A stretch of DNA of 64,000 bases from Strigamia acuminata. Taxonomy: Eukaryota > Arthropoda > Chilopoda > Geophilomorpha > Linotaeniidae. Made by a program: the position numbers and the translations under genes. How positions within the stretch are numbered: the first letter of the stretch is position 1; every line of letters begins with the position of its first letter. Below are positions 1 to 12,035 of the stretch, piece after piece. The stretch is taken from assembly GCA_949358305.1 (NCBI GenBank), contig OX442319.1, positions 6,014,001 to 6,078,000 on the forward strand, read 5' to 3'. The notes under the pieces are model-generated. The model saw nothing but the letters and a program-made list of their open reading frames with translations, ran no database searches and had not been told where the DNA came from.

Positions 1-3000
1 TGGATCTTCTTCTCCAGCTCCTTCTCGTGTTCCTGCACGTTCTGCAGTTGTGCTTCGTAGTTGCTGCACATGTCGCAGGTCCTGCTCAGCTTGTCCCGCG
101 CTCTTTTCACCTGCAAATTAAAAGTTATTGGAAATTAAATAACGTAAAATAAAATTAATTACATAAAATCGCATTTTTAATGCATAAAATGGTAAAATGC
201 ATAAAAAATTCGAAAATAAACGCTTTTTATGCATGAAATCACATTTTTATGCATGAAATCGCATTTTTTATGCGTAGCATTGCGTTTTTTAAACATAAAA
301 CAACATTTTTCTGCCTAAAATATCATTTTTCTGCATAAAATATCATTTTTCTGCATAAAATATCATTTTTCTGCATAAAATATCATTTTTTCTGCATAAA
401 ATATCATTTTTTCTGCATAAAATATCATTTTTCTGCATAAAATATCATTTTTCTGCATAAAATATCATTTTTTCTGCATAAAATATAATATTTTCTTTTT
501 TCTGCATAAAATATCATTTTTTCTGCATAAAATTTCATTTTTTTTGCATAAAATATCATTTTTTCTGCATAAAATATCATTTTTCGGCATAAAATATCAT
601 TTTTTCTGCATAAAATATCATTTTTTCTGCATAAAATATCATTTTTTCTGCATAAAATATCATTTTTTCTGCATAAAATATCATTTTTCTGCATAAAATA
701 TCATTTTTTCTGCATAAAATATAATATTTTCTTTTTTCTGCATAAAATATCATTTTTTCTGCATAAAATATCATTTTTTCTGCATAAAATATCATTTTTT
801 TTGCATAAAATATCATTTTTTCTGCATAAAATATCATTTTTCGGCATAAAATATCATTTTTTCTGCATAAAATATCATTTTTTCTGCATAAAATATCATT
901 TTTTCTGCATAAAATATCTTTTTTCGGCATAAAATATCTTTTTTCGGCATAAAATATCATTTTTTCTGCATAAAATATCATTTTTCCTGCATAAAATACC
1001 ATTTTCTTGCAGAAAATACTAGCTGCATTCAAAAATTAAATAAAATATTTTGTGTTTTACTTTAATTTTAAACTAAAAATGACACCACATCCTGTTTAAA
1101 CCCAAATACACTTAAACTAAAATTGTTATTTTTATTTTTGAATGCAGCTAGTTTTCTTTTGCGCAAAATAGCACTTCATATGCATAAATAACATTTCATA
1201 CGCAAAAAATAGCATTTTATGTTTAAAAAAAAAAAACTTCAACACCCAAACAGATGGCGCAAATGAACAATAACCTCATCTTGCAGGAGCTGCCATTCTT
1301 TTTCACTGACAAATCTCTTTCCTTCCACATCAGTTATCAGCGTCTCAGGTCTTGTTCGTGCATTCTGAAGCATCACTTTTCGCATCTCCTGCTCCGGCGT
1401 CAAATCAGCCAACGACCTGAACTGCGCTTCGGTCAAACTCGGAATCCGCTCGCTCAGTGGCGGATTCATTGTGCCATCCAGCGAATCATCGTCCGTGAAC
1501 AAATACGTCGGCCGGGTAAGCGAATCCACGCTCGTGGAAAAAAAATCCATCAACGCGGAGTCTTCGTTCGCACTAGAGTCACCCGACAGCGCCACTTCGC
1601 TCTTCGCTCCCTTAAAAAACATTCATTTTATTTTTGATTATTAAAATTGTGAAATTAATCCACTGACATCCAGTGCGTCTTTGAGGGAAAGTGGCGTTTC
1701 CTGGCTCTGTTTCGGCGCTTCCGGTAGTTTTTCGCGGTGCGGGGAAGGCGATAACCTCTTGCGAACCGAAAATCGAGATAAAATGGGCGAGGGCGATGTA
1801 TTTTTCGCATTTGCGTCTACGGACGTGTTTTGATCTTTGTTCTTTTCCTCTTCTTGCCGCTCTTCGTCCCTTTTCTTCATTTCTAAAACCATAAAAAACA
1901 AAATTAATAAAATTAATTTTTTTTTTAATTTTAATTTTTTTTTTTTAATTGCTTTTAATCGTTTCCAATAAATCAATTACGGCGCGCCACCTGCCAGTTT
2001 TAATCAACAGATTCCAACATCATTAAAGAGACACCTGTGTTTACACTTTGCACAATGAATGAAACTGTGCCAACAAAATGTTTCCACAATATATTGACTT
2101 TTTAGACATAAAACTCTAATAAAAACTATAAGATCGACTTTGTGTGCAAAAATGATTGTTTTTAACATAAAACGTGCAAATTTCGGTAAAAAAATGATAA
2201 TGTTTGTACAAAATTGACAAATTTTGATAACAAAATGATAATTTTTGTACAAAATTGACAAATTTTGATAACAAAATGATAATTTTTGTACAAAATTGAC
2301 AAATTTTGATAACAAAATGATAATTTTTGTACAAAACTGACAAATTTTGATAACAAAATGATAATTTTTGTACAAAATTGACAAATTTTGATAACAAAAT
2401 GATAATTTTTGTATAAAATTGACAAATTTTGATAATAAAATTGATGAAAAGGAAACTAGAGTGTTTTATCGGCATTGTTTAATGAGTAATGCACCTCCAA
2501 GCTGCCTTTGTTGTTCCATGGTGAGTAAACTGCGCATTCGACGTAAATCGCTGAAATGCAGTCGTTGCGATTCAAGGAAATAGTCGTTGGCACGTTGCCA
2601 CGTTTGTTTCAGATCGTTGTGCTCGCGTTTCTCGATTTCCAAAATCCGACAAACTGAAATAAAATAAATCTCAAATAAATTAAATAAACAAATAAATAAA
2701 GAAAATTAAAACCTTCTTGAATTTCATTGCGCAGTTTCTCGGCATCGTCTTGCAGAACCAATTTCTGCGTTTGCAACACTGCCACGTACATCTCCAAATC
2801 GCTTCGTGATGATTTCTCCGCCTTCAAATCTTCGCTCATATCTTTTAACTGCGCGAACAAAAAATAAAAAAAAAATTTAAAATTTAAAATACAAAAATAA
2901 ATAATTTAATTTTTACCTTTTCGTCTAATTCCTCAACGACTTCGGTCGGTGTTTTGCCTTTCAAGAGTTCGGCGACTGCGGTTGAACCGTTAAATAAATT

Positions 3001-6000
3001 GACCTGCAAATGAATTCAATAAGAATTGAGCCTAAACAAGCATAAAAAGCATTTTTAGACGTCCAAAATGTAGGAAATTAGCCTAAATTTTTATAAATTC
3101 ACCCAGATATTAGTAATAATCGTCAGAAAATTAAGAAAACTCAAATTTCAGGCTCAAATTCCAACATAATTATTCATCCGGGCTCTTTTAAGTATAAAAA
3201 CTTATACCGGCATACCGTACTGCCTTGAACAATGGCCGGGCGCAAATAAGCGTCGGCTCTTGATTAAGCGCCTGGCAACCGCCAGCCGAAAAACCAATAA
3301 GCGCCTGCCTCAAATAAACGCCGGGTTAACCGGAAAATACTTTAAAAACGGTTATTAAAAACGATTTTTAGTAGCCTTTTGGAGGAAACTTCGACGGACG
3401 AAACCTCAACAAACGAAACGTTCGGAGTCAGCAACTTTTTTTTTTGGATAGAAACCTGGCTTAAATAATCGCCTGGTTTTGAATAAGCGCCTGGTTTTGA
3501 ATAAGCGCCTGGCAGGCGAGTCAAAAAAAAAATTAAACGCCCGGGCCATTGTTCAAGGCAGTACGGTACGGTAAATTTAATTTTTAAACCTGAGTGGCTT
3601 CGTATGCCCGCAGTTGATCATCGGCAGCTCTTAATTTGTCTTTTAACGCTTTGATTTCCTCTTCTAGCGGCACGACAAGACTGCGTAACATTTCCGCATC
3701 TTCCTGCGCCTAGAATAATCAAATCGAAAAATATAAAAGATGAATTTTTAATCCTCTATTTCAAAAACATTTTCTATTTGTTTGGATTACGGACAAGATA
3801 TTTGAAAAACTTAAATTTTTTAAAAAAAAAAATATTTTTTTTTTTGTTATTAATAAAAATTTAACTTACCCACCACCCGTTGCTTGATGACAATCTTTGT
3901 TGCTAAACAGCAGAAAAGAAATCTGCAGTTTAGACAACTTATAAAAAAAATTTATCAAAAATAAAAAAATTATTACAATCAAAACGGAACTTTAGGAAAC
4001 GAAAAATACGAGAAGAGGAAAAACCAAAGAGGTGCAGATTTGCAAGTTGTAAAAATTAATTATTTTTTTTTTTTATTTATTATTTTTTTTAATAGAAAAA
4101 TTTAACAAAAACAAATTAAATTAAAGAGAAATGTGTTTTCAATCGATAAGTGCGGGTGGAAATGTCAAGTTCCAATTTAAATCAATTCAAAACCTCGAAA
4201 AACTGACATGAACGACTAAATGTCCGTAATCCAAACCTGCAAATCTGGATAATTAAGAATGAAAATAAATAAAAACCTATAAACTACATTAAAAAATGAG
4301 AAATTATATAAATTGGAGGCTAGAAGAAAATTGTCTATGCCTTTTTCATGCTGTCTTCCAGGTTGTCGTGAAGGTTTTCATTGCTTTGTGAATGCGCATT
4401 CAAACTGCCCACTTTCTTCGCCAATGTTTTCGTCATTACGGACAACACTCCTTCTCTGGAAATTAAAATGAAAAATTGTATGACAAATCAAGTGATGAAA
4501 TTGGATGAATTAAACATGAGGATTATTATATTTAATAATTGCATACGCTGCGTGAATTTCATTAAGTTAATAGTTTAATTCATTTTGTAGGGTGGTCGAG
4601 GGACATGGATAAAAGGTTGTTCAATATTTCATTAGCTTGTGATGATGTGTTTGAAAAAAATCTGTGGGGATGCGTATTTGAGTGGTGTTTGAGTGGTGTT
4701 TGAGTGGCGCCGATGCCAAAAATTGATTTTGGATTGAAAACAGACGTTCAAAGGAAAAAAATTAAGTTTTTGGATAAAGATAGAATTTTTTAGGTAAAGA
4801 TTTTGTTATTGAAGTAAAAATTTTGTTATTGAAGTAAAAATTTAATTATTTTGGGTGAAAATTGAATTATTCTAGGTAAAAATTGAATTATTTTAGGTAA
4901 AAATTGAATTCTTTTAGGTAAAAATTGAATTATTTTAGGCGAAAATTGAATTTTTTAAGCGAAATTGAATTTTTTAAGCGAAAATTGAATTTTTTAAGCG
5001 AAAATTGAATTTTTTAAGCGAAAATTCAATTATTTTATGTACAAATTAAATTTAACAAATAAAAATATTAATTTAATGAGTAAAAACTACAATTTTTAAG
5101 TAGCTACCGACTCAAAATCCAATTTTGAAACTGAAAATTGCACCAAAATTCAATTTAGTCAATATAAAACAAAAATTTTCCACAACAAAAAAAAAACCAA
5201 ACAAAAACTAAAATCCCTATCCAAATCTCAAAATTTTATTCCGAAGCCACAAGCCTATTCAAAACTTATCTCGCCAACTAAACCCTATCATCAGCAACCA
5301 CAAATCTCCTCAAAACCAACTATAATCCCTAACTTCCTACCCAACACCCAAGCTTACTTATCCGTCGCCGTCTGACTCCTCAATTCCTGATTCTCGTTCT
5401 CCAATTTCTCATTAACCTTCTTCAAGAACTTAATATCCTTCTCAAACCTCGCAGTGGCATACACGGACTCATTAACCGTATCCTCCATAATCTGCCTCAT
5501 CGAAGCAAGTTCCTCCTCCGCCTTTCGCTTCTCCGTCTCCATATTATCCAAAGTGACCAAAATCACGGTCAATTGCGACTTATTTTCATCCAAATCCCTC
5601 TGTAATTTACTAATTTCCATCTGCAGACTCTCCTTATCGTTCAATATAGTCGTGCTAGTGTCTCTTTCTCGTTGTAATTCATCTAAAAATTATAAACAGA
5701 AATTAAAATTAATTTTTTTAAATTTTTGTTTAATTTATTATTTTCCCACCTTCTTTCTGTAGGAATAAATCCTTGAGTTTTGCTCGTTTCATTCCGAATT
5801 CCGCTTCCATTTCCTCTTTTTCCTTCACCAGATCTCGTTCCCTCTTTTCTAGATAATCCAGTCGTTCGTGCAATGCGTTATTATCTGTGAATGACCAAAT
5901 CGGTGAAATATGTTAACGTATTTCTCGGAATGTGATGCGAAATTGCATTTAACGCCACTACATATTTTTTTGTGTTTGTTGTTGTTGTTATTATTATTTT

Positions 6001-6096
6001 TTTATTATTATAAAAATCGATTAAATTGCGCATATAAGTATGTTCACCTTCTACTACGTTTCCGTTTGCGGCGTTCACGTTTAATTCGTTCTCCAT
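1..6096 (-). CDS. RABEP1: Rabaptin (Rab GTPase-binding effector), 5' part, 11 exons
   Basis: Rabaptins are cytosolic coiled-coil dimers that bind active Rab5 and Rab4 on early endosomes. Exons read 6096-6048, 5884-5750, 5682-5358, 4455-4341, 3709-3590, 3003-2917, 2848-2713, 2653-2495, 1882-1668, 1610-1275 and 110-1, all phase-compatible, giving about 595 residues before the left edge. Family matches seen directly are DLEMYVAVLQTQK followed by an Asp-Asp-Ala-Glu-Lys-Leu segment, MKKAQEDAEMLRS, LTPEQE followed by SEKEWQLLQ, and CDMCSNYEAQLQ. The protein is almost entirely heptad-like coiled coil; the C-terminal Rab5-binding part is outside the window. The ATG at 6096 is the first in frame and gives a normal rabaptin N-terminus. 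The intron between 4341 and 3709 appears to use a GC donor. The gene is head-to-head with the esterase-like gene at 6565. Confidence 0.88.
297..1015. repeat. ~20 bp minisatellite in a rabaptin intron
   Basis: About 35 imperfect copies of a 20-21 bp unit (T5-6, CTGCATAAAATATCA) fill most of the intron between the exons at 1275-1610 and 1-110. Copies differ by T-run length and single changes; an AATATAATATTTTC variant recurs at about 485 and 720, which suggests a higher-order duplication. The array creates long meaningless ORFs on the minus strand. Confidence 0.93.
2196..2440. repeat. 41 bp tandem repeat in a rabaptin intron
   Basis: About six near-identical 41 bp units (GATAATTTTTGTACAAAATT, then GACAAATTTTGATAACAAAAT) lie in the intron between the exons at 2495-2653 and 1668-1882. 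The ORFs read across it are repeat artefacts. Confidence 0.9.
3030..3212 (-). repeat. Partial copy of the CCGGCATGCCGG dispersed repeat
   Basis: This AT-rich stretch matches, in reverse, the interiors of the elements at 20215-20640 and 24546-24869: the AAAGAGCCCGGATGA, TTAAGTTTTCTTAATTTTCTG and CTACATTTTGGAC blocks are shared. The MITE at 3213 abuts or interrupts it. Confidence 0.65.
3213..3568. mobile_element. MITE-like element with inverted ends, in a rabaptin intron
   Basis: TACCGTACTGCCTTGAACAA at the left end is repeated inverted at the right end (TTGTTCAAGGCAGTACGGTA), about 28 bp of near-perfect terminal repeat. The interior has several AAGCGCCTGG repeats and no coding capacity. It sits against a copy of another dispersed repeat (3030-3212). 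Confidence 0.75.
4780..5040. repeat. Degenerate ~21 bp AT-rich repeat in a rabaptin intron
   Basis: Imperfect copies of AATTGAATTATTTTAGGTAAA and later AATTGAATTTTTTAAGCGAAA run in tandem in the intron between the exons at 4341-4455 and 5358-5682. No gene signal is seen here. Confidence 0.75.
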
Positions 6097-6564
6097 TGTA
6101 ATTTAACTGGTGAGAATAGCTGATCGCACGTAAAACTATCTACACCGTTGAGTTGATAAATCCGACCATGACCGCTCTGAAGTAGACAGGTCTGCTCGTT
6201 AGCCAAGATGGTGGTGGAACTTCGATATGTCGCCGCAGCGTGGTGCTAGCAGCACGCCAACCTATAATAACATACACCCAAAAGAGCGCGAAATTTGTTT
6301 TTGCTAAGATTTTAACTCATTAATTTACGAAAATAAATTTAATTTTCAATTTTTATTTATTACGGTATTCCGTCATCCAATACTTTCCTCTTTCAAAACT
6401 ACAAAAAACAAATACACTAAATGCAATATTTATTACTTTCCTCCTCTTTTAATAGATACATTCGATGACAAAACTGATATATCATGTATATCGCCTCTGA
6501 CGTCACGCGCAGCTGTTAGCATCTAGAGCATTAGTTCCAACCCCACACACACAACTCTGCCGCG
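6097..6564. promoter_or_regulatory. Divergent intergenic region, rabaptin / esterase-like gene
   Basis: These 468 bp separate two head-to-head start codons and must hold the 5' UTRs and promoters of both. I see no clear TATA box. A short AAGATGGTGG motif lies near 6204. Nothing else is recognisable. Confidence 0.5.
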
Positions 6565-9500
6565 ATGGTTCGCTGTTTCTGGCTCATTGTTTTATCTGTG
6601 TCGTGGGTCCGTTCCGAAGACGCACCCACCGTGTCCACCTCCATCGGACAAGTGATAGGATCACGTAAACAAACGGCGCTAGGCACGGACTATTTTGCCT
6701 ACGAAGGAATCCGCTATGGAGTTGCAAAACGGTTCCAGGTTAGTTCCCTCGTCCCACAAGTCAGTCGATTCAATAATGTGATTTAATTTTGTTTGCAAAG
6801 GAACCTCAAGAGCCCCCTCCTTCGTCGCAATTGACAGTGGCGATGATATCGCCCCTCGCGTGCCCTCAGTGGGACCACGAGTTGGATATAGTGCGTGGGA
6901 CTGAGGATTGTTTGTATCTGAGTGTTTTTACTCCCAGTGTGAGTTTGGATTGGAATATTGGATTGGAATAAGGTGAGTCATGTTGGTTATCTAAATGATC
7001 TATTGTGTGGTTTGCAGGCAGGTTTTTCTAATGGGAATTCGTCATTGAATCCTGTTGTGTTGGTTGTTCCCGGATGGCATTTTGTGTCATCCGCGAGAAC
7101 CAGGCCGCAGCAGTTTGTCGATAGAGGGATTGTGGTCGTTTCCGTGAATTACCGGCTGGGAATTCTGGGTAGATAAAAGATGGAGACGATTTAGGGTGCA
7201 TTCAAAGTTTCTGTTTTTGCTGTTGTCTGGTTTAATATACAGAATGGACAACAAAACAAACGGATTAAGGGTTTGGGGATACGAAGTAGTTCAGTTCGGG
7301 GTTGTGTGACTTGTGGGGAATTAAATCAGGAGCGGATTTATTTGTTCTCGCAGTTCTCGAAGGGCCCGCGTGGGGCAGTGGGGCCTGAAATTTCAAAATA
7401 AATTTTTTCTCAAGAAAATGTTTCAGAAAAAATCTTTTTTTGGGGATTTTTCTTTAATTAGGCGTCCAAAATATGGCTGCGAGAAGTGGCCCCTAGACCA
7501 GAAATCTGTTTCTGCCATGATGCCCATGAATATTCAGAAATGGCGTTTTCACAATATTTTTAAGCAAAAAATGCAATTGCAGGCAGGGAATTGCATTTTT
7601 ATGGGAAATAAATTCATTTAGAGCTAAAAAATTGCATTTTTATGCAAGACAATTCATTTCATGTGAAAAAAAAATGTATTTTCAAACAGAAGTACAGTGT
7701 AGGCTGCGTAGCCCGGACATAGGACGGGACCCAGAAACTTGTCCGATCCAGGCAATGTCCGTTCTGTATGGCATATACACTCTCTGGTCCGGACAAATGC
7801 CACATGTCCGGACTAAAGAGTTAAAGAAAATCAATTTCTGCTACATTAAAACAATTCAAAAATGCCGATTATCTAATGAAACAAATTAGAAAAAGAATTA
7901 AAAACATTAAAATTTAAGTAAAATATTAATTTATTGCAGGTTCACAAGGGTTGGAAAAGGGAATTTGCATTAAAGTTACCATTGCGCTTTGTGCACATAT
8001 ATTACGTCATGTCCATGTTCGTGATCACGTGCACATTACGACGTGCACATGGTGAAACAGTACCTTTTCCAACCTTTTCCAACCCGTGTGAACATGCAAT
8101 AAATTAATTTTGTAATTAAATTAAGTTTTTTTAATTTTTTTTCTAATTTGTTTCAATTGAAAATCAGCATTTTTGGTTTTTGTCCGCACTACACAGCGAT
8201 TTTTCCCTATACGGGACGCATCGCTTTGTCCAGATTCCGGAAGGAGGAGCTGTCCGGACCAAAGAGCAAATTTAGCATTGCTCCTGATTGGTTGGGTCCG
8301 GGCCCCGGCAAACTTGTCCGGATCACACAGCTGTCCGGACGGTGCTATGTCCGGTCTACGCAGCCTAAACTCTGACTCATCATAAGAAGCACACCAGTTC
8401 GTGCCTATTCACTTCTAACTGTTGCCTGTGTTATTCTACCAGGAAAAGTAGGTTTGTTTTGATCCATTCTATTTCTGGTATTTTGCCCTACTTTTAATGT
8501 AGCCCTACACCAGTGAATAGGCTCGGCCAATAGGAACTGGTGTGCTTCTTATGATGAGCCAGAGTATACACTGTATGCATTTTCATGCAAAAAAAAAACA
8601 TTTTCATACAAATAAAATGAATTTATTGACAAAAATAGCATTTATGGACAAATGAATGCATTTTTGGACAAATGAATGTATTTTTGGACAAATGAATGCA
8701 GTTATATCTGAAAAAACTCATTTTGTACGTGTAATGTACCGGGGGACCTTGATAAACAGAAAACTTTGAATTCATCTTTTATACATGTATTTTTAAAATT
8801 TAAATTTAAATTCAAGTCTCACTTGTTGAATCTAGGTTTTTTAAGTACCAATGATAGTTCTGCTGCCGGCAATTGGGGTCTCTTAGATCTACGCTTATCC
8901 TTGCGATGGATCCAAAAGAACATCGGGAATTTCGGTGGCGATCCGCACCGGGTCACACTCTTGGGCCACGATTCAGGCGGTGCCCTTGTTTCTTATTTAC
9001 TCATGGATCACGAGGTTCAAGGTAAAAAGAAATTCCATTACAATTTTACAAAAATCTAATTTTTAATTCTTTTCCTAAACAGAAATGAAAATGATAGTTG
9101 GAGCTATCACTATGAGTGGCAATGGGCTTTGTCCATGGGCCCTCCAAGACAAACCATTATCTCACGCACGTTTAGTAGCTGAAGGCCTAAACTGCGATTC
9201 AGACTCCACATCAGAGTTAGTTGAGTGTATTCGCAAAGTCAACCTTGAAGATTTAGTTCTTTTAGAAAGGAATATTCATCAATCTTACGCATCTTTCCCA
9301 TTGATCGCGGCACCATCGCTAGATGCCGGTCTACGGCAGAGCCCAGCAGTTGTTAACACAGTTGAATATCTACTGCAAAACAGTTTCAATTTCACTAAAG
9401 TCCCATTGGTGACTGGCGTTGTAAGAGATGAAGGTGCACATTTGTTTGCAGGTCAGTGAACTAACTATAATAATTGTCTTATTGCTTTGTTGAGCTTGTT

Positions 9501-11255
9501 TATGTCCGTGGGTTGCGGGAAGGCAACTTAGCGACCTAGGCGATAACACGGTGAACGCGCAGCCCCTAGACAACCGCAATAAAGATATAATCAATCCAAA
9601 CTGTGTGTTCTCTGTGTTGTTCTTAATCGTGAATGGTGCCTAAACGTCTCATGCTCCTACCCTGCGCGTGAGGCGACTAACCGCCATTCATATGTCCTCT
9701 CTCGGCCTTTTCTTCGTTGGAATAAAGGTTTTCCCTGTTTGTAGTTGTATTACTACTGCTAAAGGCATAATATTTTTAATTTGTTAAAATTAATAGAAAT
9801 GATTCTTCGACATTGGCCTGAAGTCTTATATGAGGCGGCGTACTTCGAAGAAGAGTTTTTACCGGGGCTTTTGCGTGCTGTTGGACGTTTTCAAGAAAAT
9901 ATCAATGAAATTCTCACTTTAACCAAATACCATTATTTCCACGAAGGCTCGAAAGTAGATGACAGTTCTAACATGGCAATTCACAGCGTTGAAGTATAAA
10001 CATTTCATTTTCTGTTTATAAATTTTGAGTTACTTTCCTGCATTACTCACTCATTGCAGATGATCTCTGACATTGCTTATAATCATTGCAACAACCACTG
10101 GAGTAACTTGTACCATAAATCTGCTCAAGTTGATGTCTATGCTTACAAGTTTGCACATCGTGGACGAATGTCCACAATGGATTTCATAATGAATGAATTG
10201 AGAAAATACAATGGAACGCAACAAATTCTACTGTATTTACAAAGCGGTACAAAAACATAGTTTAATTTTTATCATTTATTTCACAAAAAATTGAATTTTC
10301 TAAATTAAAAAATTAAAAACTTTAATTTTTCTTAGAAAAATATTGAAAAAATTGTAAAAACTGAATTTTTCTTAGAAAAAATTAAAAAAAATTGAACTTT
10401 TCTTAGAAAAAATTAAAAAAAATTGAAATTTTTATAAGAAAAATTGAAAAAAATTGAACTTCTCTTAGAAAAAATTGAAAAAAATTGAACTTTTCTTAGA
10501 AAAAATTGAAAAAATTTAAATTTTCTTAAGAAAAATTGATAAAATTGAAAAATAATCATTTTGTTACTGAGATTACCGGAAAATCCAAAATGCCGGAAAA
10601 TAATAACACCTAATTTCCATATTCACAGTTGTTAGTCACGGTGATGAGATGATATACATCTTGGATGATGGGATGCTTAAAGACGCGGATAAACAAGTGC
10701 AACAAACAATGTCCGACTTATGGGCACATTTCATCCAACACCAGTAAGCACAGAATTTCCATCCCTACGTCATTTACTGCGTCACAAAAATCAATTTACG
10801 TTTCAATAGAAAAATGCCACATTCATGGCCAACCATAACCGAAACTGTCCACAACAGTGTGTCCATTGACGGCCCCCAGATCACAAACAACGTCGAGCGA
10901 ATCGATTTAAACGAACAATTTATCAACTATCTGTATTCGCTGCATGGAAACAAATGGGCAGCACACACGGAAAAGTATTCGGCCAATCAAAATGTGCAAA
11001 ACACAGTAACGGATTCACCGACTTCATCTATGCCACACATTGACCAAACGACAGCGATTTGGTGTTTAGCAGCCCTCTGTGTGAGCTTGTTGATCGGAAT
11101 GTGCCTTTTCATATTTCTTTACATTAATCAAAGGAAAAAGACGACGTACATCACGAGGTAATTTTCTTAAACCGGTAGTATCAATGTATTAATAAGTTTC
11201 TTAATGTAATAGGTCGCCAGTTCACCGACAACAGAGAACTCCGGTGCGCGATTAA
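6565..11255 (+). CDS. Catalytically altered carboxylesterase/cholinesterase-like type I membrane protein
   Basis: Ten exons join in phase: 6565-6738, 6801-6938, 7018-7168, 8836-9021, 9083-9451, 9797-9993, 10060-10246, 10629-10743, 10810-11157 and 11213-11255, giving 635 residues. A signal peptide (1-17) is followed by an alpha/beta-hydrolase domain with EDCLYLSVFTP, VNYRLGILGF, AGNWGLLDL and FGGDPHRVTLLG. The nucleophile elbow reads G198-H-D-S-G-G, so Asp200 stands where GESAG has its catalytic Ser. The Glu (RDEG, 333) and His (SHGDE, 471) positions are kept. One membrane helix (about 587-611) precedes a 24-residue basic tail. This layout fits the esterase-fold adhesion proteins (neuroligin, gliotactin, neurotactin); the exact subfamily is not settled. 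An AATAAA lies near 11335. Confidence 0.83.
7695..8373. mobile_element. MITE-like inverted-repeat element in esterase-like intron 3
   Basis: The left end AGTGTAGGCTGCGTAGCCCG returns inverted at the right end (about 28 bp with a few mismatches). The interior is itself partly palindromic (AATTAGAAAAAGAATTAAAA against its complement) and holds a second small hairpin element at 7932-8104. Confidence 0.72.
7932..8104. mobile_element. Small hairpin element nested in the preceding MITE
   Basis: TTATTGCAGGTTCACAAGGG with GTTGGAAAAGG at the left is mirrored by CCTTTTCCAACCCGTGTGAA and CATGCAATAA at the right, about 30 bp arms around a 110 bp loop. Confidence 0.7.
8371..8566. mobile_element. Inverted-repeat element next to the MITE, esterase-like intron 3
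   Basis: CTCATCATAAGAAGCACACC and GTGCCTATTCAC at the left are inverted at 8512-8566 (GTGAATAGGC, then CTGGTGTGCTTCTTATGATG). It starts within a few bases of the end of the 7695-8373 element. Confidence 0.7.
8567..8710. repeat. Degenerate ATGCATTTTT-type repeats, esterase-like intron 3
   Basis: Imperfect units such as GGACAAATGAATGCATTTTT recur in tandem. They resemble the motif of other intronic minisatellites in this window (297-1015, 33180-33560, 58160-58660). Confidence 0.6.
10275..10545. repeat. AT-rich ~30 bp tandem repeat, esterase-like intron 7
   Basis: Copies of TTGAATTTTTCTTAGAAAAA with a spacer recur about nine times. No coding or structural signal is seen. Confidence 0.75.
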
Positions 11256-11446
11256 ATTATTATTAAGCCTATTTATTTGCACCGCACACAATCACGACGG
11301 TAATTTCAATACAAATTCGGCCACAACCTCAAGAATAAATTCAATTGTTTTTGTTATAATTTTTTTAAAGATTTCTATTGATCCTTTTTATTAGAAAAAA
11401 ATAAAACAGTGCAATTATTTATCAAAATATGTTTTCTTAATAGAGA

Positions 11447-11930
11447 GTTTGCGGGATGCATTTTTCCCTTACAGTTAAAGACTATACGGTATAAAAACAG
11501 TGTAAGGGAAAAATGATAAATTAAGTTTTTGCGGGCTGCACTTTTCCCTTATCACTACACTATTTCAGCCAACTACTGACAGTTAGTAATTTTGGGCCTA
11601 AAAATTCAATTTGGGGGCGTAGATGTGCAAATTTCTGCACAAAATTCCATTATTATGCCTATAAAGTATGGTTTTGGACCTAAAATTCAATTTTGGACCT
11701 CACTTATCATTCAATCTACGTACCTATGACTGTGATGTGTTTGATCGGGACAACAAAATAATCGCCATTTGCAATGGGCGGAGCTAACAATATAGTGTTC
11801 TCAATTCTGATTGGCTGCACTATATTTTAATTTAGTGTTGAAAACGATACACTAAAGATTTTTCCCTTACGTTATGGCACTAAAATAGTGTAACGTGGCA
11901 CAAAATAAGGGAAAAATGCATCCCGCAAAC
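11447..11930. mobile_element. MITE-like element with 25 bp inverted ends, intergenic
   Basis: GTTTGCGGGATGCATTTTTC plus CCTTA is present at the left and inverted at the right. A related internal copy (GCGGGCTGCACTTTTCCCTT) starts at 11530. It lies between the 3' ends of the esterase-like and BTB-Kelch genes; the rest of 11256-12035 is AT-rich with no gene. Confidence 0.75.
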
Positions 11931-12035
11931 TTGCGATTCCCATGAAAAGAAGTGATTTATTCAACAACTATTAATGAATTTAATTAAAATCAAAAATACC
12001 CATAAATACACACAAAAAGCAATATAAATAAATTT

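Noticed and set aside
425-1032. Overlapping minus-strand ORFs rich in KNDILCRK / MIFYAEK
   Set aside because: They are translations of the 20 bp intronic minisatellite and have no start context, splice sites or family.
2004-2475. Minus-strand ORFs reading ILLSKFVNFVQK repeats
   Set aside because: Artefacts of the 41 bp tandem repeat inside a rabaptin intron.
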